Counted from the first letter of the stretch, positions 7,979 through 16,000 are shown. The stretch: DNA of 21,716 nucleotides from JAYQUR01 sp038133505 (GCA_038133505.1 JAYPTI010000038.1:1-21716); one strand, 5' to 3'. Numbers and translations are program-made. The notes: generated by a model from the sequence alone, not told the origin.

Positions 7979-8839
7979 TCAGACCTCCTCGTCGACCACC
8001 TCGTTCGAGAGCAGCCCGATGCCCGGCACCTCGACCTCGACCACGTCGCCCGGCACCAGCCATTTCGGCGGGTCGAACCGCGCGCCGGCGCCGGTCGGCG
8101 TGCCGGTCGAGATGATGTCGCCGCGGCGCAGCGTCATGAAGGTCGAGACGTAGGAAATCAGGTAGGCGAAATCGAAGATGATGTTCTCGGTCGTGTCGTC
8201 CTGGCGCACCTCGCCGTTGACGCGGGTCGTCACGCGCATGGGCGAGGTCAGGTCGAACTCGTCGGCGGTCACCATCCAGGGCCCGATGGACGCGGTGCGG
8301 TCGAAATTCTTGCCCTGCGTGACGTTGAACTTCGAATGGCGCAGCCAGTCGCGGATCGTGCCTTCCTGCAGGATCGTCAGAGCGGCGATGTGGTCGAGCG
8401 CGCTTTCCTTCGGGATCCGGCGGCCTTCCGCGCCGATGACGATGGCGATCTCGCCCTCGTAGTCGAGCTGCTCGGATTCGGGCGGGCGCACGATGTTCGC
8501 GCCGTGGCCGACGAAGGATTCCGGGGTCCGGAAGAACATGCTGGGATATTCGGGGAGATTGGAGTCGTCCTTGTACTCCGCGTTGCGGTTGGCGTAGTTG
8601 ACGCCGATACAGAGGATCTTGCCCGGCCGGTCGACCGGGACCAGCAGCGTGGCGTCCGCCAGCGCGCAGGATGCCGGCGCGTCCGCGACGATCTTCTGCG
8701 CTTCGGCGAGCTTTTCCGGGATCAGCAGGTCTTCCGGCGTGAGCACGCCGTCGATCTTTCCGGCCAGGTCGACGATGCCCTCGTCCTTTACCGCGCCGAA
8801 CGACTTGCGGCCCCCTGTCTCATATGAGACGATCTTCAT
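7979..8839 (-). CDS. fumarylacetoacetate hydrolase (FAH)-family C-C hydrolase / decarboxylase / isomerase
   Basis: This 286-residue protein starts at the ATG at 8839. The FAH core begins near residue 72 (PGKILCIGVNYANRNAEY) and carries the metal ligands Glu128 and Glu130 in LDYEGE. The third ligand region reads QEGTIRDW, giving Glu159 where many members have Asp, a variant typical of one catabolic subgroup. GKNFDRTASIGPW and ISTGTPTGAG complete the signature. Family members cleave or isomerise ring-fission products (acylpyruvate, 2-oxo-hept-3-ene-dioate type) in the cytosol using Mg2+ or Mn2+. It leads an operon with nitroreductase and AKR genes and diverges from RdhA. Its Shine-Dalgarno GGGGAG sits in the loop of a 7-bp inverted repeat touching the start codon. 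Confidence 0.93.
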   Translation of the reverse strand: MKIVSYETGGRKSFGAVKDEGIVDLAGKIDGVLTPEDLLIPEKLAEAQKIVADAPASCALADATLLVPVDRPGKILCIGVNYANRNAEYKDDSNLPEYPSMFFRTPESFVGHGANIVRPPESEQLDYEGEIAIVIGAEGRRIPKESALDHIAALTILQEGTIRDWLRHSKFNVTQGKNFDRTASIGPWMVTADEFDLTSPMRVTTRVNGEVRQDDTTENIIFDFAYLISYVSTFMTLRRGDIISTGTPTGAGARFDPPKWLVPGDVVEVEVPGIGLLSNEVVDEEV

Positions 8840-8859
8840 ATTGTTGACTCCCCAACAAT
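8840..8859. promoter_or_regulatory. inverted repeat touching the FAH start codon
   Basis: Perfect 7-bp arms ATTGTTG and CAACAAT are separated by six bases. The element lies immediately upstream of the FAH ATG and its spacer carries that gene's Shine-Dalgarno sequence (GGGGAG on the minus strand). It could be a repressor operator in the divergent FAH/RdhA promoter region, or an RNA hairpin controlling translation. No regulator gene lies next to it. Confidence 0.5.
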
Positions 8860-8862
8860 TAT

Positions 8863-8880
8863 CGCGACGGAACTGTCGCG
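8863..8880. promoter_or_regulatory. second inverted repeat in the FAH/RdhA divergent region
   Basis: Perfect 6-bp arms CGCGAC and GTCGCG with a six-base spacer lie three bases from the previous repeat. The matching arm-to-arm geometry suggests two protein-binding sites for one or two regulators in the divergent gap, or chance in GC-rich DNA. Confidence 0.4.
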
Positions 8881-8945
8881 CTTGGTCGGGGACACATTAT
8901 CATGCCGGTCTGTGCGCGCCAGCGCCCGGCGGGGAGGGGACGGGA

Positions 8946-11141
8946 ATGCTGTTTTATCCGAAATCGAAGGACCGGCCGTTCCATCTCGGCTCCTACCCGC
9001 TCGAGGTGCTGCCGCGCGACGACGGCGTACTGGAAGCGGAGGCCGCGCGGTCGCGCGCGACCGGCAAGGCCGCTGCATCGGCGGCCGGCCCCCTCGGCGA
9101 TGCGGCGGTGAAATACAGCGGCCTCTTCGAGCGCTTCATCGAGGAAGCGCCGGTCGAGAAGGAGGCGCCGGTCCCGGCCGACCTCGACCGCCGCGTGCAG
9201 GACGTCAAGGGCTGCGCCTATTTCATGGATGCGAGCCAGGTCGGCATCTGCCGCATTCCCGACAACGCCTGGCTCGACGGCGCGACGCCGGTCGCGGGCC
9301 ACGATCACGCCGTCGTCATGCTGTTCGAGCATCCGCGCCTGCCCGACGCGGGCAACCTCGCGCGCGATCTGGTCGACGGCGCGGTCGACGCGTCCTGCGA
9401 GATGCGTGCGCTGGAGATCGCGGCCTGCGTCGCCGGACACGTGCGCCAGATGGGCTTCGAGACGCGCATTCACCTGCCCGGCAAGAGCCTGCTCGATCTC
9501 GACCGCATGGCGGTGCTGTCGGGGCTCTGCGTCCGCGACGGCGACGCGCTCGCCAACCCGTTCATCGAGGGCGGCTACACGATCGCCGTCATCTCGACGA
9601 ACTACGAGCTCGCCTGCGACCGGCCGCTCGCCGCCTCGGCGGCGAATGCGCGCGACCGCGCCTACTGGAAGGGCATCAACGGCGCGACGTCTGGCCGCGA
9701 ACGCGCGCGCCGGGCCAAGCGCAAGTCGCACGACAGCCGCTATCCGATGGAGACGGTCAAGCGCGTCGACCGGCCGACGACGCTGATCCTCGACGACGAG
9801 GTGCCGCGCGTGCCCAAGCGCGCCGCGTTCTTCGAGCGCGCCCTGCAGGGCGATCTCGGCGACAAGGCGCAGCGCGAGCGCACGCGGTTTTCGTTCAAGC
9901 ACCCGCTGTCGATGAGCCTCCTCAAGGTGATCCGCTCGATGGTGCCGCACCAGGGCGGCGAGGTCGCGGCCGGCGTCAACTCGGACGACTACGGCGACCC
10001 GGAGGAGAACGCCAAGGCGATCAAGGCGCTGTCCTATTTCCTCGGCTCCGACCTGACCGGCATCTGCGAGATCCCGCGCTACGCCTGGAACTCGCACAAG
10101 GAGGACGGCCGGCCCATCGAGATGTATCACCGTTACGCCGTCGTGATGCTGATCGACCAGGGTTACGACACGATGGAGGGCGCGTCGGGCGACGACTGGA
10201 TTTCCGGCGTGCAGTCCATGCGCGGCTATCTGCGCGGCGCCGAGATCGCCGGCGTCATGGGCGAGACGATGCGCTCGCTCGGGTTCCCGTCGCGCTCGCA
10301 GACCAACGCGGATTCCGACGTCCTTCACATCCCGCTGGTGCTGTGGGCGGGGCTCGGCGAGCTAAGCCGCATCGGCGAGCTGGTCCTCAACCCGTTCGTC
10401 GGTCCCCGCTTCAAGTCGGTGGTCCTGACGACCGACATGCCGCTGGCGGTGGATAAACCGATCGATTTCGGCCTCCAGTATTTCTGCGACCACTGCCACA
10501 AGTGCGACCGCGAATGCCCGTGCGACGCGATCCCGCACGGCCCCAAGGTGATGTTCAACGGCTACGAAATCTGGAAGCCCGACGTCGAGCGCTGCACCCG
10601 CTACCGGCTGACCAACTCCAAGGGATCCGCCTGCGGGCGCTGCATGAAGACCTGCCCCTTGAACAAGGTGGTCGATCTCGACGGCGCGCTGATGACGCGG
10701 GCGGCGAGCTGGCTCGGCGTCAACGCCCGCTTCCTCAAGCCGGCGATGGTCCCGCTCGCCACCTGGATCGACGACAAGCTGGGCAACGGCATGCGCAACC
10801 CGGTGAAGAAATGGTGGTTCGACCACGAGATCACGGACGACGGCGTGATCGACGCCAAGGCGACCAACCAGCGCGACATCGAGCCCGAGAAGGAGGTCGA
10901 TATCGAGGGGCAGAAGATCGCCTACTACCATGCCAGCATGATGCCGCCGCCCGACCAGCCGGACACGTTCCCGGTCGACCGCAAGGCGGCGCTGGCGGCG
11001 AAGGGACTGCTGGAGACGCCGGCCGAGGCGAAGGTGCGGAAGGTGAAGGGCGGCCCGATGCCGGACCACTACAAGCCGACGCCGCCGCTCGGCGTCGGCG
11101 CGGCGCAGGACCGTACGGCAAGCCCCTACGCGGACGACTGA
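8946..11141 (+). CDS. rdhA: cytosolic (catabolic-type) reductive dehalogenase, NpRdhA/BhbA-like
   Basis: This 731-residue protein starts at the ATG at 8946 with GGGGAGGGG just upstream; upstream in-frame ATGs lie over the divergent FAH gene and are rejected. Near the C-terminal end are two [4Fe-4S] motifs: Cys514-x2-Cys517-x2-Cys520-x3-Cys524-Pro and Cys563-x2-Cys566-x3-Cys570-Pro. Before them is the cobalamin-binding nitroreductase-like domain, and the N-terminal half carries a second degenerate copy: YFMDASQVGICRIP near 92 and YFLGSDLTGICEIP near 364. No twin-arginine signal is present and no rdhB anchor gene is nearby, unlike respiratory RdhA. This matches the soluble oxygen-tolerant class (NpRdhA about 700 residues), which removes bromide or chloride from halophenols or halo-hydroxybenzoates. 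There is no fused reductase as in BhbA, so a separate ferredoxin system is needed. Substrate unknown. Confidence 0.9.
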   Translation: MLFYPKSKDRPFHLGSYPLEVLPRDDGVLEAEAARSRATGKAAASAAGPLGDAAVKYSGLFERFIEEAPVEKEAPVPADLDRRVQDVKGCAYFMDASQVGICRIPDNAWLDGATPVAGHDHAVVMLFEHPRLPDAGNLARDLVDGAVDASCEMRALEIAACVAGHVRQMGFETRIHLPGKSLLDLDRMAVLSGLCVRDGDALANPFIEGGYTIAVISTNYELACDRPLAASAANARDRAYWKGINGATSGRERARRAKRKSHDSRYPMETVKRVDRPTTLILDDEVPRVPKRAAFFERALQGDLGDKAQRERTRFSFKHPLSMSLLKVIRSMVPHQGGEVAAGVNSDDYGDPEENAKAIKALSYFLGSDLTGICEIPRYAWNSHKEDGRPIEMYHRYAVVMLIDQGYDTMEGASGDDWISGVQSMRGYLRGAEIAGVMGETMRSLGFPSRSQTNADSDVLHIPLVLWAGLGELSRIGELVLNPFVGPRFKSVVLTTDMPLAVDKPIDFGLQYFCDHCHKCDRECPCDAIPHGPKVMFNGYEIWKPDVERCTRYRLTNSKGSACGRCMKTCPLNKVVDLDGALMTRAASWLGVNARFLKPAMVPLATWIDDKLGNGMRNPVKKWWFDHEITDDGVIDAKATNQRDIEPEKEVDIEGQKIAYYHASMMPPPDQPDTFPVDRKAALAAKGLLETPAEAKVRKVKGGPMPDHYKPTPPLGVGAAQDRTASPYADD

Positions 11142-11168
11142 CCGGGCTTCTTCGGCTATTCTCGCCGC

Positions 11169-12140
11169 ATGAAAATATGCATCTACGGCGCGGGCGCCAT
11201 CGGCGGACTGATCGGTGGCTATCTCGTGCGCGAGGACCATGACGTTTCCCTTATCGCGCGTGGCGCCCATCTTTCGGCCCTGAAGGCTGACGGGCTGACG
11301 GTCGAGACTCCGGACGGCACGCGGTTCACCGCGGCGTGCGCGGCTTCGGACGAGCCCGCCGACCTCGGCCCGCAGGACGTCGTCTTCGTCGCCGTGAAGA
11401 ATCCGTCGCTGCCCGACGTCGCCGCCGGCATCGCACCCCTGCTCGGCCCGGAGACCGCCGTCGTCACCGCGATGAACGGCCTGCCGTGGTGGTTCTTCGA
11501 CGGTTTCCCGGCGGCCGGCCCGGCAATCGACATCCCGGCGCTCGATCCCGGCGGCACGATCTCGGCGGCCATCGCGACCGGGCGCGTCGTCGGCTGCGTC
11601 ATTCACATGGGCGCGGCGGTGCCCGCGCCGGGGTCCGCACGTCACATGGGCGGCGGGCTGTTGATCTTCGGTGAGACGACGGGCCTGGTCTCGGACCGCG
11701 TGCGCGCGATTGCCGACATGTTCGGTCCGACGCCGCTGGAGACGAAGCTCACTGACGACCTTCGCCTCGAGATCTGGCTCAAGCTGCTCGGCAACTTCAA
11801 TTTCGGGCCGATCTCGGCGTTGACCGACGCGACCAACGGCGCGATCGGGGCCGATCCGGCGCTGCGCAAGCTCGCCAACGACCTGTTCGAGGAGGCCGCC
11901 GAGGCGGGCCGCCGCGTCGGGCTCGTGCCCGACATGACCGCCGACGCGCGCACCGACCTCGGCGCGCAGCTGGGAGACTTCAAGACCTCGATGCTGCAGG
12001 ATTTCGAAGGCTGCAAGACGCCCGAGATCGACGCCATCATCGCCGCGCCAGTCGCGCTCGGCCATGCGGTCGGCGTGCCGATGCCGGTCTCGGAGGCGGT
12101 GCTGGCGCTGGTGCGCGCGAAAGCGGCGGGGATTTCCTGA
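11169..12140 (+). CDS. 2-dehydropantoate 2-reductase-like (PanE/ApbA family) oxidoreductase
   Basis: This 323-residue protein starts at the ATG at 11169, 27 bases after rdhA; no strong ribosome binding site is visible. The N-terminus MKICIYGAGAIGGLIGGYL is the NADPH-binding Rossmann motif of ketopantoate reductases, and Lys205 in EIWLKLLGN fits the catalytic lysine. The C-terminal helical domain follows. Housekeeping PanE is possible, but paralogues of this family are common in aromatic and halogenated-compound clusters, where they reduce 2-keto acids. The link with rdhA suggests a catabolic role. It converges on the VanA-like gene with six bases between stops. Confidence 0.85.
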   Translation: MKICIYGAGAIGGLIGGYLVREDHDVSLIARGAHLSALKADGLTVETPDGTRFTAACAASDEPADLGPQDVVFVAVKNPSLPDVAAGIAPLLGPETAVVTAMNGLPWWFFDGFPAAGPAIDIPALDPGGTISAAIATGRVVGCVIHMGAAVPAPGSARHMGGGLLIFGETTGLVSDRVRAIADMFGPTPLETKLTDDLRLEIWLKLLGNFNFGPISALTDATNGAIGADPALRKLANDLFEEAAEAGRRVGLVPDMTADARTDLGAQLGDFKTSMLQDFEGCKTPEIDAIIAAPVALGHAVGVPMPVSEAVLALVRAKAAGIS

Positions 12141-12146
12141 GAAACG

Positions 12147-13190
12147 TTACCCGGCCGCGTCGCGCGATGCGTTCTCCGCCGCGATCATCTCTTCGAGCGC
12201 CTTGCGCGCCGCGAGCGGCGCGGCGTCGACGTTGATGTCGATGCTGGGGGCGTCCGGCTTCAAATCCATCATCCGTTGCTGCGCTTCGAAGACGACGACG
12301 TCCTCGCGGAACACGTCGACCATGCCGACCGACATCATTTCCTCGAGCGCGTCGTCGCCGTGACCGAAATCGCGAACGAAGGCGAAGAAATAATGTGTGG
12401 TGCTCTGGGTCTCGGGCGTCGGCGCGCTCAGCGCCTTCACCGTGATGCCGCGGCTGCGGTCGCCCTCCGGCGCGCCGGTGCCGGCGACGGCGCAGCCGGC
12501 GTCGTTGACGCTGAAGCACGGCGGGTCGTGCTCGACGATCTGCCAGCGGTCGACGTTGCCTTCGAAATTTCCCGCGGCCTTGTACATGGGCGGCGGTGGG
12601 CGGTCGAGAATCCAGCGCGTCATCGTCACCCGGTTGCCGGTGCGCTCGGTCTTCGACGGGAATTCGTTGATCGCCGCGTTGCCGATGGAATTCCGGTGCA
12701 CGTAGGCAAGGTGCGTCGTATCCAGCACGTTGTCGGTCACGAGCCGGTAGTTGCAGGCGAGGTGGAACGGGTCGGGGAGGGTGACCGCCCAGGCGGGATC
12801 CTCCAGCCACGGCCACGGCGGAAACATCGCGTCGTCCACCCCGTCCGCGTCGCCCATCCAGATCCAGATCCAGCCGGCCTTCTCGACCACCGGATAGGAG
12901 TGGATCGCCGCGCCCGGCGGCACGCGCGACTGGCCGGGAACCGAAACGCAGGTGCCGGACGCATCGAATTCGAGCCCGTGATAGCCGCACTGCAGCCGGT
13001 CGCCCGCGACAAGGCCGCAGGAAAGCGGCAGGTGCCGGTGGCAGCAGCGGTCTTCGAGCGCCGCGACCGAGCCGTCCGACTGGCGAAACAGGACGACCGG
13101 CTCGTCCAGGAAGGTCCGGCCGAGCGGCGCGTTCTCCAGTTCGCGGCTCAGCGCCGCGACGTACCAGGCGTTGTAGAGGTAGTCGGGCAT
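12147..13190 (-). CDS. VanA-like Rieske oxygenase (aromatic O-demethylase / hydroxylase alpha subunit)
   Basis: This 347-residue protein begins MPDYLYNAWYVAALSRELEN, like vanillate O-demethylase oxygenase VanA, which is of similar length. The Rieske site is Cys49-x-His51 and Cys68-x2-His71 (GYHGLEF). The iron site is DNVLDTTHLAYVH: Asn154, Asp157, His160 and His165. WQIVEHDPP near the middle and the C-terminal NVDAAPLAARK also follow VanA. VanA-type enzymes demethylate methoxybenzoates or hydroxylate aromatic acids, using a VanB reductase that is absent from the window. It is the last gene of the five-gene minus operon, 13 bases after a Pht5-like gene, so it probably makes or processes the same aromatic acid. 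Confidence 0.9.
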   Translation of the reverse strand: MPDYLYNAWYVAALSRELENAPLGRTFLDEPVVLFRQSDGSVAALEDRCCHRHLPLSCGLVAGDRLQCGYHGLEFDASGTCVSVPGQSRVPPGAAIHSYPVVEKAGWIWIWMGDADGVDDAMFPPWPWLEDPAWAVTLPDPFHLACNYRLVTDNVLDTTHLAYVHRNSIGNAAINEFPSKTERTGNRVTMTRWILDRPPPPMYKAAGNFEGNVDRWQIVEHDPPCFSVNDAGCAVAGTGAPEGDRSRGITVKALSAPTPETQSTTHYFFAFVRDFGHGDDALEEMMSVGMVDVFREDVVVFEAQQRMMDLKPDAPSIDINVDAAPLAARKALEEMIAAENASRDAAG

Positions 13191-13203
13191 CGCCGGCGCC
13201 TCG

Positions 13204-14244
13204 CTACTTGTCCAGCGTATTCTCCGCGAAAATCTCCTCGAGCTTCAACTGCCGCGGCGTCAGGCCCTGCTCGTAGGAGTACTGGGCGATGGTCTCCAGC
13301 GTCTTGCGGTTGGCGATCACGCCGTGGCGGACCAGCGGGGTCGCCAGCGCGGCCTTCGCTTCCGGCGGCAGCAGGCCCGCGTCGAGCCAGTAGGCCGTGT
13401 GCGCCATGCGCTGCTGGTCGCACATCGCGTTGGCGTCCTCGAACGCCTTGAAGATGTTGAGGATCGCCCACGGGTGCTTCTCCGCGACCTCGCGCTTGAT
13501 GACCATGCCGTGGTTGATCGGATAGAGGCCGGTGTTCGAGTAAAACCGCTTGCCCTCGGCGTAGGGGTCGGGGAACAGCGGGCGGATGTCGGGGTGATTG
13601 TCCAGGTCTGCCGTGGAGCGGTCGACGAGGTTGCCGCCCGGCAGGTAGAGCAGCGTCGCGTCGAGTTCCTTGTCGAGCATCATCTGGCCGATGTTCTTCT
13701 CGATCGGGATCTGGTTGACGGTGACGCCGGGCGGCGGCGTGAAGCCGGTCGATCCGCCGTGGCTGATGTCCGGCGTGCGCTCCATGAAGAATTCCATATC
13801 CTTCGGCTCGACGCCGAACTCGTGCTGCAAGATGCCGCGCGACCACAGCGCCGCCGTCTGCTGGAATTCAGGCACGCCGACGCGCTTGCCCTTCAGGTCT
13901 TCCGGCTTGTCTATGCCCGCGTCCTTGCGGACGAGCGCCCAGGTCTGGAAGAAGAACCGCGTGGTGAAGATCGGCAGGCCGACGAACCGGTCGTCGCCGC
14001 GGGCGACCGCCATCAGCCAGGACGAGACCGACATTTCCGAGACGTCGAACTCCGCGAACTTTAGCTGCCGCCAGAACAGCTCCGACGGGTGCAGTTCCGT
14101 CGTCACCATGTCGATCGCATCGGCGGTGACGAAGCCGTCGAGGATCGGCCGCGTGCGCAGGTTGCCGGTCAGCCCGACGCTGAGCTGCACGCGCGTGTTC
14201 GCCCCGCTGCCCGCGCGATTCTTCTGGGGTCCGAGGTCTACCAT
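13204..14244 (-). CDS. 4,5-dihydroxyphthalate decarboxylase-like protein (Pht5 family), copy 1
   Basis: This 346-residue protein starts at the ATG at 14244 (AAGGATGAG upstream). It has the solute-binding-protein fold of the NMT1/Pht5 group: ILDGFVTADAIDM, FAEFDVSEMSVSSW near residue 65, DLKGKRVGVPEFQQTAALW near 118-136, and NPINHG-like YPINHGMVI. There is no signal peptide, so it is probably cytosolic. That favours a decarboxylase like Pht5, which turns 4,5-dihydroxyphthalate into protocatechuate, over an ABC-transporter binding protein. About two thirds of its residues match the next upstream gene by eye; the extra N-terminal 15 residues (MVDLGPQKNRAGSGA) are its own. It sits between its paralogue and the VanA-like Rieske gene, and supplies a logical link to the LigAB-like ring cleavage. 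Substrate unproven. Confidence 0.8.
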   Translation of the reverse strand: MVDLGPQKNRAGSGANTRVQLSVGLTGNLRTRPILDGFVTADAIDMVTTELHPSELFWRQLKFAEFDVSEMSVSSWLMAVARGDDRFVGLPIFTTRFFFQTWALVRKDAGIDKPEDLKGKRVGVPEFQQTAALWSRGILQHEFGVEPKDMEFFMERTPDISHGGSTGFTPPPGVTVNQIPIEKNIGQMMLDKELDATLLYLPGGNLVDRSTADLDNHPDIRPLFPDPYAEGKRFYSNTGLYPINHGMVIKREVAEKHPWAILNIFKAFEDANAMCDQQRMAHTAYWLDAGLLPPEAKAALATPLVRHGVIANRKTLETIAQYSYEQGLTPRQLKLEEIFAENTLDK

Positions 14245-14271
14245 TTGCTCATCCTTATGTTTTCCGGTTGC

Positions 14272-15267
14272 TCATGTGTTCATCATCGACGGCGCGAACA
14301 GTTCCTCCAGCGCGACGCGTCTCGGCGTCAGACCCTGTTCGAAGGAATAGTCCGCGACCGTCTCGAGTACGGTCCGGTTGGTCGCGATGCCGTAGCGCAC
14401 CAGCGGCGTTTCGAGCGCCGCCTTCGCGTCCGGCGGCAGCAGGCCCGCCGCGATGTGGTTCTCGCATTGCGCCATGCGGTTGCGGTCGACGATCTCGTTG
14501 GCCGCGGTGAACGCCGCGAGGATCTTCTCCGGCAGGTCCGGGTGTTTCTCGAGCGTGTCGCGCAGGATCGCCATGCCGTGGTTGATCGGGAAGACGCCGG
14601 TCTTTTCGTAATACCGTTTTCCCTCGGCGAGGGGGTCGAACAGCGGCCGGATATCGTTCCGCTTGCTCAGATCCGCGGTCGAGCGGTCGACGAGGTTGCC
14701 GCTCCGGATATAGCGCAGCGTCGCGTCGAGTTCGCCCGAGATCAGCATCGAGCCGATGTTCTTCTCCGGCGGGATGCGGTTGACGGTGACGCCCGGCGGC
14801 GGCTCGAACCCGGTGGAGCCGCCGTGACTCACCTCGGGCGTGCGCTCCATGAAGAATTCCATGTCCTTCGCCTCGACGCCGAACTCGTGTTGCAGCGCGC
14901 CGCGCGCCCACAACGCCGCCGTCTGCTGGTATTCCGGCACGCCGACCTTCTTGCCCTTGAGGTCGGCCGGTTCGTTTATGCCGCGGTCAGTCCGGATCAG
15001 GATCGCCGTGTGATAGAAGGCGCGCGTGGTGAAGACGGGAATGCCGACGAACCGGTCGTCGCCGCGCGCGACCGCCATCAGCAGCGACGACATCGACATT
15101 TCCGAGACGTCGAACTCCGCGAACTTGAGCTGCCGCCAGAACATCTCCGACGGGTGCATCGCGGTGACCGTCGCATCGACGCCGTCGACCGTCACAAACC
15201 CGTCGAGGAAGGGTTGCGTGCGGGGGTTGGGCGACAGGCCGAAGGAAAGCGGCAGCAGGTCCGTCAT
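14272..15267 (-). CDS. 4,5-dihydroxyphthalate decarboxylase-like protein (Pht5 family), copy 2
   Basis: This 331-residue paralogue of the downstream gene has the same landmarks: FLDGFVTVDGVD, FAEFDVSEMSMSS, DLKGKKVGVPEYQQTAALW, MERTPEVSHGGSTGF and FPINHGMAI. It lacks a signal peptide. Its ATG at 15267 lies in the second copy of a 20-base tandem duplication. The first copy carries an ATG overlapping the class II aldolase stop but opens only a seven-residue frame, whose TGA overlaps this true start. The gene would therefore be translated by coupled reinitiation. The two paralogues may act on different ring-substituted acids or form a heteromer; neither idea can be tested from sequence alone. 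Confidence 0.8.
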   Translation of the reverse strand: MTDLLPLSFGLSPNPRTQPFLDGFVTVDGVDATVTAMHPSEMFWRQLKFAEFDVSEMSMSSLLMAVARGDDRFVGIPVFTTRAFYHTAILIRTDRGINEPADLKGKKVGVPEYQQTAALWARGALQHEFGVEAKDMEFFMERTPEVSHGGSTGFEPPPGVTVNRIPPEKNIGSMLISGELDATLRYIRSGNLVDRSTADLSKRNDIRPLFDPLAEGKRYYEKTGVFPINHGMAILRDTLEKHPDLPEKILAAFTAANEIVDRNRMAQCENHIAAGLLPPDAKAALETPLVRYGIATNRTVLETVADYSFEQGLTPRRVALEELFAPSMMNT

Positions 15268-15290
15268 GAAGGCAGCAGATCCGTCATGAA
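15251..15290. repeat. 20-base tandem duplication at a gene start
   Basis: Bases 15251-15270 and 15271-15290 are identical except at the ninth position (G versus A). Each copy contains one start codon with an overlapping stop (ATGA on the minus strand). The unit is not a multiple of three, so the outer start is out of frame with the decarboxylase. Confidence 0.95.
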
Positions 15291-16000
15291 GACGGTGGCA
15301 TCGCGCGGCGGCACCATGCTTCCCACGTGCGTTCGAGACCGAGCGGGCCGAGCTGGGTTTTCGCGCTCGCCTCGATTTCCTTGGGCGTCAGGTAATCGGG
15401 CGTGCCGATCTGCATCGCCTGCATCTGCAGCTTCGCGTTCACCTGTAGATAGACTGCCTTCATCACCGCTTCCTGCAGCGAGGCGCCGACGACGACGCAG
15501 CCGTGGCGTTTCATCAGCGCGATCGACCGGTCGCCGATCGTGGCGCCGAGGTCGCGGCCCTGGTCCATCGTGACGACGAGATGGTCGCCCTCGCCAAACT
15601 TGTCGCGAATGTCCCAGCTCGGGATTTCCTCGCCGATCACGCCGCAGGTATGCATCACCGGGCGGAGCGGCACGCCGGTCGAGGCGAACGGGATGACCTC
15701 GTAGGAGTGGTTGTGAATGACGGCGTTGACGTCGTCGCGCAGCTCGTAGATCGCGCCGTGGATCATGCGTTCGCCGTAGGGACGGCGCCCGTTCAGGTCG
15801 ATGCCGTCGCCGTCGAGCCGGAATTCGACGATGTCCTCCGCCTCGATCATCTCCGGCGCCCGCGCCCACGACAGCAGGTAGCGTTCCCGGTCTTGCGGAT
15901 GGCGCACGCTGACATGGCCGAAGGAATCGACGACGCCTTCATGCGCAAGGATACGATTCGCGATCACGAGATCGCGGAGGGTCTCGGGGCTGGCGGGCAT
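15284..16000 (-). CDS. class II aldolase/adducin-family protein, probable dihydroxy-aromatic acid decarboxylase or aldolase
   Basis: This 238-residue protein starts at the ATG at 16000 behind GGAGAAG. Zinc-site residues of class II aldolases are present: Glu77 (YGERMIHG), His96 and His98 (VIHNHSYE) and His166 (KRHGCVVVG). Members are aldolases or epimerases acting on sugar phosphates. Some, such as the 3,4-dihydroxyphthalate decarboxylases of Gram-positive phthalate pathways, have been recruited to aromatic degradation. Next to two Pht5-like decarboxylases, a decarboxylase or a retro-aldolase for a ring-fission product are both plausible; I cannot choose. It starts 31 bases after the VOC dioxygenase stop, and its own TGA overlaps an ATG (15287-15284). 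Confidence 0.87.
   Translation of the reverse strand: MPASPETLRDLVIANRILAHEGVVDSFGHVSVRHPQDRERYLLSWARAPEMIEAEDIVEFRLDGDGIDLNGRRPYGERMIHGAIYELRDDVNAVIHNHSYEVIPFASTGVPLRPVMHTCGVIGEEIPSWDIRDKFGEGDHLVVTMDQGRDLGATIGDRSIALMKRHGCVVVGASLQEAVMKAVYLQVNAKLQMQAMQIGTPDYLTPKEIEASAKTQLGPLGLERTWEAWCRRAMPPSS

Noticed and set aside
8859..10328. A 489-residue minus-strand open frame opposite rdhA, and a 567-residue one at 10362-12065
   Set aside because: Both are antisense shadows of GC-rich coding DNA; rdhA and the ketopantoate-reductase-like gene carry the recognisable motifs.
8946..11141. Respiratory, membrane-linked reductive dehalogenase or epoxyqueuosine reductase (QueG)
   Set aside because: There is no twin-arginine leader or rdhB, and the protein is much longer than QueG with a duplicated N-terminal module typical of catabolic RdhA.
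13204..15267. ABC transporter substrate-binding proteins (NMT1 type)
   Set aside because: No signal peptides and no permease or ATPase genes are present; the Pht5 decarboxylase reading suits the neighbours better, though substrate binding cannot be fully excluded.
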